Source: Paenibacillus sp. DMB5 (GTDB lineage Bacteria > Bacillota > Bacilli > Paenibacillales > Paenibacillaceae). From it: a stretch of 46,770 bases of DNA. The stretch is from the NCBI RefSeq assembly GCF_001517085.1, contig NZ_LRAC01000014.1:1-46770 (forward strand), given 5' to 3'. A program made the translations under genes and the position numbers. Under the pieces are notes generated by a model. The model did not search any database and was not told the DNA's origin. It was given only the letters and a program-made list of their open reading frames with translations. This document shows positions 41,062-46,770 of this stretch, in pieces (position 1 is the stretch's first letter; each line of letters starts with the position of its first letter).

Positions 41062-42486
41062 ATGGAGCGTGAATATCCTATACAAAATAGTGGGAGATTA
41101 ACAGTGCAATACAATTATACGGTTGAAATAATATCCTTTGCTACCTTAGTAGGATTGTTTTTGCTAATCATAACGGTGATTCATAAAAACTGCACATTAA
41201 GAGAGCGAAGAAAGAAAAACCTTCTATCTTATATAGGAGATAGATTTGTGATTGTTAATCGAAAAGGGGCTATTTATTGTAATACATCCTTACTTGGTGA
41301 AAAGCCTTCAATAATGCGTAGTAGCAACTTTACTAACTGGATGGATATAATGCACCCTCATGACATTTTGGTGCTATGTAACTCAGCTTGTAAGATATTT
41401 AGAGAAGGAAATACGGATAAAATTGAAATACGTTTAAACGTAGATGGAAATATAAAATATCTAGAATGCATCCTTAGGCCTTTTGTTATAAAGAATGGTG
41501 AAGTTTCAGAAATAATTATGGAATACAAAGATATTACTGAACGTATAGTGAATGAACAGAAAATGAAGAAAACAATAAAGCATTTTAAAGAAATCAAATT
41601 TGCATTAGATGAGTCAATTTTGATTGAAGTTTTAGATAGTAGAGCAAATATTATCTATGCTAATAATCAGTTTTGTAATCTCTCTGGTTATCCCCTCGAT
41701 GAACTGATTGGTAAGAATATACGGTTATTTAATAGCAAATATCACTCTAAAGAATTTTTTGAAGATATGTGGAAGACCGTGTCGATAGGGGAGGTTTGGC
41801 GAGGGGATATACGTAACCAATCGAAAAAGGGGAGTTACTTCTGGGTAAATACAACGATTGTCCCTTTTTTGAATGATAATAATAAACCGCACCAATATAT
41901 CGTGATTCGTACAGATATTACTAAGAATAAAGAATATGAAGAAAAATTAGAGTTGTGGTCAAATGTAGATGGTTTAACGACTTTATTTAACCGGCGTTAT
42001 TTTGAAAAGCAACTAAGCGAATATTGGGAACAACATTATTTACAGAAACAGCCACTAGCTTTAATTTTGTTTGATGTTGATTATTTTAAATCATACAACG
42101 ACCATAACGGCCATATTATGGGCGACCAATGTCTGGTTCTGATATCGGATGCAGTAAAACAGGTACTTAGTTCTTATGAAGCTGTTGCTGCAAGGTACGG
42201 TGGAGAGGAGTTTGTAATAATCCTACCAGGTAAGAGGGCTGACGATGCATTTGAAATTGCAGAAACGTTGCGTATGAAAGTAATTGATTTACAGATTCCT
42301 CATGCTAAGTCAATAGAAAATCAGTATGTAACGATGAGCTCCGGGGTAGCATCAATTATTCCTAAAGAAGAGAAGAATATTGATAATTTAAAGAAAAGGG
42401 CAGATATAGCATTGTATCAGGCTAAAAATAATGGTAGGAATTGCACGGTTATGTGGAATTCAGAAGGATTAGTATTGTATGAATAA
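41062..42486 (+). CDS. membrane PAS-GGDEF diguanylate cyclase
   Basis: A 474-residue protein whose ATG directly follows the HD-GYP stop (TAA ATG). One membrane segment (VEIISFATLVGLFLLIITVI, ~14-33), then two PAS regions (~55-150 and ~180-300, with YANNQFCNLSGYPLDELIGK and GSYFWVNTTIVPF), and a GGDEF domain with YGGEEF (~379-384) and DVDYFKSYNDHNGH. The residues for catalysis are present, so it probably makes c-di-GMP. The RxxD inhibitory site is absent (SSYE lies there), so product inhibition may be weak. It sits in one operon with the opposing HD-GYP enzyme. Confidence 0.88.
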   Translation: MEREYPIQNSGRLTVQYNYTVEIISFATLVGLFLLIITVIHKNCTLRERRKKNLLSYIGDRFVIVNRKGAIYCNTSLLGEKPSIMRSSNFTNWMDIMHPHDILVLCNSACKIFREGNTDKIEIRLNVDGNIKYLECILRPFVIKNGEVSEIIMEYKDITERIVNEQKMKKTIKHFKEIKFALDESILIEVLDSRANIIYANNQFCNLSGYPLDELIGKNIRLFNSKYHSKEFFEDMWKTVSIGEVWRGDIRNQSKKGSYFWVNTTIVPFLNDNNKPHQYIVIRTDITKNKEYEEKLELWSNVDGLTTLFNRRYFEKQLSEYWEQHYLQKQPLALILFDVDYFKSYNDHNGHIMGDQCLVLISDAVKQVLSSYEAVAARYGGEEFVIILPGKRADDAFEIAETLRMKVIDLQIPHAKSIENQYVTMSSGVASIIPKEEKNIDNLKKRADIALYQAKNNGRNCTVMWNSEGLVLYE

Positions 42487-42703
42487 ATGTTAACTTAATC
42501 TTTAGATAACGGAAGGATAGGTATAAAAATTGCCTATGAGAAAATGTATTAATCGATTCTATTCTTTTATAGACCATTAGTATATTTTCATAAGACTTTA
42601 ATTAATGAATGTTAGACAACTTTAATAAAAGAGAAATACATAATCCAAAATAAAGAGAAATTTGATTAATTTAGCAAGTTTCTATAGGAGGAATCCTTTC
42701 TAT

Positions 42704-44890
42704 ATGGGAAGTAATAAAAACAGTACAACTAATCCATCATTGCAAAATTGGAAAGACAAACTTAGATTTTTTTTGAAGACCATTGCCCGAGAATGGAAGA
42801 CAATAAGAGGAAGGTTAATTACTTCTTTTCTAGCAGTTCTTCTGATTCCCAGTGCAGTAATTGGATACTCATCTTATAAGAGTGCAAAAGATGAAGTTCG
42901 AGCACAGATTCGTGATTCTATTGTTAATACGATGGAACTAACTCGCACAAATATCGGGCAGTACATGATGCCAGTCATGAATAACTTGGATGAATATGTG
43001 CAAATTTTCTCCTCTGATGCAGCAGAAACTCAGAGTGATTCAGGGGCGTTTCTTGATATCATAGTTAGTACACATCCAGAAGTCAGTAGTATTATTATCG
43101 GTAATCAACAGGGTAATTATGTTAATTATCCTCAAGAAGAATTTACTGATTATGACCCAAGAGAACAGACATGGTATCAAAAATCAATGGCTGATACGTC
43201 AAAAGTTTATATCGGAGAACCAGTACAAAACACTACTACGGGCAAATGGATAATTTCTCTAGCTAAATCCCTTCCTGATGGACAGGGTAGTATGACTTTA
43301 AATGTGGATTTAGACCGTTTGGCGAGTTCATTTAAAAGTGTTGCTATTGGTCACTCCGGGAACATGGTGATTGTAGACGAATCAAACAAAATTGTCGCTG
43401 GTTCTTCGATGATTTTTGATGTTTGGGGACTTAAGTTAGGCGATACATTTGAAGCATTGACATCTTCTGAACAAACAAATGATTCATCAAAATCTATTGT
43501 AAAAGAAGCGGATGTTCATCTGACAGAAAACGATTCTTTAGGAGTGGTGTCTAATGCACCACTTGAAGAAATGAACGGCCTTCCTAATCCTAGTTCAAGT
43601 AGTGAGATTGCTGTTTCCTCAGACATTGTTAACTTTGGTGATATAGAACTGGAGATTTATAGCAGTACCGAACCAATGACAGGATGGAAAATGTACGGAA
43701 TGGTTGGTACCGGTGATTATACTGACGCTGCCCGGCCTATCCTAAACAGAAGTTTGTTGGTAATGGGAATATCAATACTGTTATCAGGATTGATGATTTT
43801 CGTAATACTACGAGTATTTTTGACAGCCATGACTAAACTTAAAAAGGGAGTTCGTGCCATTAGCGATGGAGATTTGATGGCTAGAATCGATTTGAATACA
43901 AAAGATGAATTTGGTGAGTTGGCTCAAGATTTTAATCAGATGGCTGAATCGGTTCAAATGGTAGTTAATGAGATTAATGAAACAACAAACATGTTAAATG
44001 AGTTTTCACATTTAATTAAGGAAAGCACAGACCAAACTGCTCATTCTGTAAAACATGTGGCAGAGACTACTCAGGAAACAGCAGAGGCATCTATCCGTAG
44101 TGCAGATTCCTCGGTAGAAGCAGCAAGTGCGATGGAGGAGATGGCTCGAGGTGTGGGTGTTATCGCGGAATCAGTTGAAGTCATCGTTAATGCTGCTAAC
44201 CAGACGGAGCAGGAAGTGGTAGAGGGCAGCCGGACCATAAACAGTGTCCGAATGCAAATGGATGAAATTTTAGGTTCTGTAGCTAAGGCAGGTGAACTGA
44301 TGGCAGAGTTATCTAAGTTATCAGGCGATGCTGGCAGATTGAATGAAGCGATTGCTGAAATTGCTAATCAGACTAATCTGCTCTCCTTAAACGCATCAAT
44401 TGAAGCGGCACGGGCAGGTGAGCACGGACTTGGGTTTGCTGTCGTAGCTGGCGAAGTCCGTAAACTCTCAGACCAGACAAAACAGACAGCTGATGTAATT
44501 GCCCATACTTTAGGTATGATGCTTACTTTAATTGAACAATCAAAAAATTATATGAATAACGATGTTAAAATTAAAGTTAATGAAGGTCTAAGAATTAGTG
44601 AAGAGGCAACAATGAGCTTTGGTAATATCGAACGTTCAACTTCCAATATTGTGGACCAGATTCAGGGTATATCTGCAGTAACTGAGCAAATGTCTGCCAG
44701 CACAGAAGAAATATCAGCAACGGTAACAGAATTGGCGGGTATCTCTAAACAAACGGCTGAAGGAGCTGAAACAACTTCTGCAGCAGTAGAAGAACAATTA
44801 GCTGCAATCGAAGCCATAGCTGCTTCTTCGCAAGAGATGGCTGGAATTACGTCAAATTTAACGAATGCCGTATCGAAATTTAAAGTATAG
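42704..44890 (+). CDS. methyl-accepting chemotaxis protein with dCache sensor
   Basis: A 728-residue receptor; ATG 42704 fits the AGGAGG site (12 nt), while the frame is open 14 codons further. Membrane segments lie near 40-60 ([20 protein letters not shown]) and 350-375 ([19 protein letters not shown]). Between them is a dCache domain ([13 protein letters not shown]). HAMP ([20 protein letters not shown]) follows, then the MCP signal domain with [20 protein letters not shown]. So it binds a small molecule outside and signals to CheA. A 217-bp gap before it holds no gene. Confidence 0.9.
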   Translation: MGSNKNSTTNPSLQNWKDKLRFFLKTIAREWKTIRGRLITSFLAVLLIPSAVIGYSSYKSAKDEVRAQIRDSIVNTMELTRTNIGQYMMPVMNNLDEYVQIFSSDAAETQSDSGAFLDIIVSTHPEVSSIIIGNQQGNYVNYPQEEFTDYDPREQTWYQKSMADTSKVYIGEPVQNTTTGKWIISLAKSLPDGQGSMTLNVDLDRLASSFKSVAIGHSGNMVIVDESNKIVAGSSMIFDVWGLKLGDTFEALTSSEQTNDSSKSIVKEADVHLTENDSLGVVSNAPLEEMNGLPNPSSSSEIAVSSDIVNFGDIELEIYSSTEPMTGWKMYGMVGTGDYTDAARPILNRSLLVMGISILLSGLMIFVILRVFLTAMTKLKKGVRAISDGDLMARIDLNTKDEFGELAQDFNQMAESVQMVVNEINETTNMLNEFSHLIKESTDQTAHSVKHVAETTQETAEASIRSADSSVEAASAMEEMARGVGVIAESVEVIVNAANQTEQEVVEGSRTINSVRMQMDEILGSVAKAGELMAELSKLSGDAGRLNEAIAEIANQTNLLSLNASIEAARAGEHGLGFAVVAGEVRKLSDQTKQTADVIAHTLGMMLTLIEQSKNYMNNDVKIKVNEGLRISEEATMSFGNIERSTSNIVDQIQGISAVTEQMSASTEEISATVTELAGISKQTAEGAETTSAAVEEQLAAIEAIAASSQEMAGITSNLTNAVSKFKV

Positions 44891-44916
44891 AATAAACTAT
44901 AACGCAAAGGACAAGG

Positions 44917-44952
44917 AGTCATTGTCTCAACATTTGAGCAATGACTTTTTTG
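44917..44952 (+). terminator. rho-independent terminator of the receptor gene
   Basis: AGTCATTG pairs with CAATGACT, inner CTCAA/TTGAG, then TTTTTTGGG. Confidence 0.8.
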
Positions 44953-45173
44953 GGTTTTATCAGTCATTATAAGAAATACAACGCTTAAAAGTGCTTTGTT
45001 CGATAATATTATTTATATTTAAATATTTTGGAAATATATTATAACATACATATTTACTCAATGACGGTAAGATATTATTATATGGTTGAGTATTCATAAT
45101 ATTTATAAGTTGTGATTAGTACTTTTTTAAAGTTTGAATCACATCTTCTTATATACATAGGAGGTGTTTTATC

Positions 45174-45560
45174 ATAGAAGATATAATTAGTCTTATTAAT
45201 TCTATGAAAGAATTGGAAACACGAATAGACGAATTTATAAGAGAAGATTCTTCAATTGAGTATGTTGAAGGGTCTGATGAAGTTGTAGATGGTGGTGCGT
45301 TTGCTTGGTCTAAATTGGACCCTTCAGAGGTAAATAAACAGAACCTTATTCATGATGAATATATTGATTTATCGAATAAAGTTAGAGAGATTTTAAATAA
45401 TGAAAATAGTCCTCATAAAGAGAGATTTGAACAGAGTTATGAGTTAGTTGTGAGCTATATTAGACAGGATACTTTATTATGGGTTCCTGGTTTAGTCAAT
45501 GTTATTAATGATATTAAAGTGCAATTAAACCTTCAAAAGTTTTTTATTAATGATATTTAA
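45174..45560 (+). CDS. unknown small protein, probable non-ATG start
   Basis: The frame from the ATG at 45204 is 118 residues, but the strong site AGGAGGTG (45159-45166) lies 38 nt before it, too far. In the same frame ATA at 45174 (or ATC 45171) lies 7 nt after it, adding IEDIISLINS, which continues as a helix. So either translation begins at a rare ATA/ATC codon or an ATG was lost. The protein is helical (KELETRIDEFIREDSSIEYV, then KVREILNNENSPHKERFEQS). I recognise no family. It ends before a terminator, and a 200-bp gap with no gene precedes it. Confidence 0.5.
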   Translation: MEDIISLINSMKELETRIDEFIREDSSIEYVEGSDEVVDGGAFAWSKLDPSEVNKQNLIHDEYIDLSNKVREILNNENSPHKERFEQSYELVVSYIRQDTLLWVPGLVNVINDIKVQLNLQKFFINDI

Positions 45561-45718
45561 ACTAACTTTTAAGCTCTATGCTACTCATGCATATTATCAT
45601 AAGTTTAAAAGAACAATGACTATTTTTCTACTAATCTGTGTTTAAATTTCTACGATTCGATAATTTGTGCAGTAATATTAATTGTAAAACGTTTAGTATT
45701 CGAATAATTAATCCAAAA

Positions 45719-45761
45719 AGGCCTGTTTCTCTAGATTACTAGGGAGAAACAGGCTCTTTTC
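45719..45761. terminator. strong bidirectional terminator
   Basis: GCCTGTTTCTC pairs with GAGAAACAGGC around an inner loop (TAGATTACTAGG); T-rich on the plus side and AAAAA before it (T on the minus strand). Confidence 0.75.
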
Positions 45762-46062
45762 ACTATAAAAATGCTACTCACACTTCATTAAATGAACTTT
45801 TTATTTATGGAAAACAACACATAATTATGAATAACATTTGCTTCAATTCATAAATGAGGGGGGACTAATATGTAGTCACTATTGTAAGGGGGGAGGTGGA
45901 CATGAACTAAGGAGTGTACTCAAAAATGTTCTAACGAACTAATCTTGACAATCGTTGGCCAGAGCAATCATTTATAATCATGGTTGGGAGAACAATTGTA
46001 GATTTAGTAGATGTATTTAAGGATAGATATATGCCTTCATGATTAATAAATCTTGTGTGAAA
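45762..46062. other. gene-poor stretch with a short coding remnant
   Basis: An open piece at 45935-46042 (+) reads LDNRWPEQSFIIMVGRTIVD and ends MPS-stop, but has no start or site; it could be the end of a deleted gene. G-rich tracts (near 45857 and 45889) resemble ribosome sites of lost genes. Nothing else is seen. Confidence 0.3.
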
Positions 46063-46246
46063 TTATATTTTTACAATGCACTTTATTGTAGAGAATGGAA
46101 ACCCTAAAATTCCAAACCCAGTATCTATAAGAATAATATCTTCACTGAAGCTGTTTTCACAAATTCCTTCAAACTTTTCTCCACTCACTAGATGTACATG
46201 AACTGGTAATTTATTTGTTATGGACTGTTCAATAAGAGCTGAATAG
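46063..46246 (-). pseudogene. 3' end of a small Sm-like gene cut by the IS256-family element
   Basis: The minus strand reads ALIEQSITNKLPVHVHLVSG, then EKFEGICENSFSEDIILIDT and ends GFPFSTIKCIVKI-stop (46063-46065). Strand spacing (a G in the turn, then an LID strand) is like small Sm/Hfq-type barrels. Upstream it ends at the element tip (GTCTGTCAATAATTTTGTG), so the 5' part is lost or outside. It is similar in type to the 71-residue protein at 29567. Confidence 0.55.
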
Positions 46247-46770
46247 GTCTGTCAATAATTTTGTGTAAACACTTTTAAGCACAGATTTCCCCCGAGGGGG
46301 AAGTCGCGAATCTAACGCAAGTGTTGACCAACCCGGTCTGGGAAAAAGACCGACAGCTGGAGCAGCATTTGGCCCCAGTTTTGGACACGTCCTGTCCATT
46401 TTCGAGTAACATCCACGGTAGCCAGATAGAGCATTTTCAGCAAGGCTTCATCTGTAGGAAAGATGCTCTTTCCCTTCGTCACTTTTCGAAGTTGACGGTG
46501 GTAACTCTCAATCATATTGGTGGTGTAGATCAGTTTGCGGATCTCAGGCGGGTACTTGAAAAAGGTAGCGAGTTCGTCCCAATTGGTCCGCCAGGAACGG
46601 ATAATGAGGGGATATTTCGCTCCCCAGACTTCCTCGAAACGGTCGAGTTCAAGCAAGGCACCTTCCTCGGTAGCTGCCTTGTAAATCGGCTTTAAGTCGG
46701 CTGTTACCTTCTTAATATCCTTGTAAGACACGTACCGTGTGGAGCTGCGGATTTGGTGAATAATACACTT
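46247..46770 (-). mobile_element. IS256-family insertion sequence, partial
   Basis: The element tip is about 46246 (GGTCTGTCAATAATTTTGTGTAAAC). Its base composition is richer in G+C than the DNA to the left. It carries a TTCCCCCGAGGGGGAA palindrome just after the transposase stop. The other end is outside the window. Confidence 0.8.
46312..46770 (-). CDS. IS256-family transposase, C-terminal part
   Basis: The frame runs past 46770, so only the last 152 residues are seen: KCIIHQIRSSTRYVSYKDIK, then AATEEGALLELDRFEEVWGA, IRSWRTNWDELATFFKYP and IYTTNMIESYHRQLRKV with the catalytic Glu of the DDE triad. This matches the IS256 family (mutator-type transposase). The two Asp residues lie outside. 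The C-terminus (QNWGQMLLQLSVFFPDRVGQHLR, shortened here) is standard. Intact as far as visible. Confidence 0.9.
   Translation of the reverse strand, partial: KCIIHQIRSSTRYVSYKDIKKVTADLKPIYKAATEEGALLELDRFEEVWGAKYPLIIRSWRTNWDELATFFKYPPEIRKLIYTTNMIESYHRQLRKVTKGKSIFPTDEALLKMLYLATVDVTRKWTGRVQNWGQMLLQLSVFFPDRVGQHLR

Larger units (their letters stand above)
1373..46770. mobile_element. large integrated island in rarA, left end seen, right end outside
   Basis: The island begins where rarA loses homology (1372/1373, sequence CTGGATG then TTCTGTGC). DNA from here to ~46.25 kb is AT-rich and full of accessory genes. It contains a Tn554-type recombination module (16.6-22.1 kb), and members of that family insert at a fixed site inside a conserved host gene (Tn554 itself in radC). 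No rarA 3' part is found in the window, so the right end is beyond 46770, unless several elements are nested here. The IS605-type element and the IS256-family element are later insertions. Whether everything from 25 to 46 kb belongs to the same element cannot be decided from this sequence. Confidence 0.6.

Noticed and set aside
1..46770. tRNA or rRNA genes
   Set aside because: No tRNA-like cloverleaf (GTTCGA..C with matching acceptor) or rRNA segment was recognised; no tRNA attachment site either.

Overview
The window looks like a Paenibacillus-type Firmicutes chromosome: strong AAGGAGG-type ribosome binding sites, TTG and GTG starts, spore germination (Ger) genes, and a CD3324-family gene next to rarA. 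The first ~1.37 kb is visibly GC-rich host DNA. It holds a remnant of a chemotaxis receptor, a CD3324-family gene and the first 114 codons of rarA. From ~1373 onward the DNA turns AT-rich and stays so to ~46.25 kb, where a GC-richer IS256-family element begins and runs off the edge. I read 1373-46250 as a large integrated island. Its left end is seen inside rarA, at the Walker B aspartate. Its right junction with the rest of rarA is not in the window.

Layout. 1.4-4.5 kb: a helix-hairpin-helix-like gene and a zinc-ribbon/GN-rich protein pair. 4.6-6.3 kb: a decayed SANT/Myb-like gene, then an Ala/Gly-rich protein preceded by a broken nuclease-like gene. 6.6-10.3 kb: an ABC three-component-like (ABC-3C) system (small beta protein, REase-like effector, winged-helix middle component, RecN/Rad50-like ATPase with a CxxC hook). 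10.4-11.3 kb: a toxin-type deaminase and a probable partner. 11.56-12.97 kb: an IS605-type tnpB element with a probable omega RNA. 13.1-14.2 kb: an unrecognised three-gene operon with two paralogous genes and a membrane-anchored protein. 14.2-16.3 kb: a second, complementary copy of the 4.6-7 kb block, here with an intact SANT-like gene but decayed Ala-rich and REase-like genes. 16.6-22.1 kb: a Tn554-type recombination module (three tyrosine recombinases plus a DUF6262/TnpC-like protein). 22.2-25.3 kb: YegP-like gene, small PH-like gene, a complete second rarA, and an ImmA/ImmR-like regulator pair. 25.6-31.8 kb: small accessory genes, a membrane protein, an XRE repressor with a perfect palindromic operator, a lipoprotein and a large P-loop GTPase. 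32-45.6 kb: two chemotaxis receptors, a gerA-gerC-gerB germinant receptor operon, and a TetR/HD-GYP/GGDEF operon. 46.06-46.77 kb: a small gene cut by an IS256-family transposase.

How it fits together. The recombinase module probably moved the island into rarA. The island carries its own full-length RarA, which could compensate for the gene it destroys. The left half carries defence-like and toxin-like genes with clear signs of duplication and decay. The right half carries sensory and spore-germination genes, so the island may change both phage or plasmid resistance and the conditions under which the host swims, makes c-di-GMP or germinates. Functions are inferred from motifs read by eye; no database search was run.
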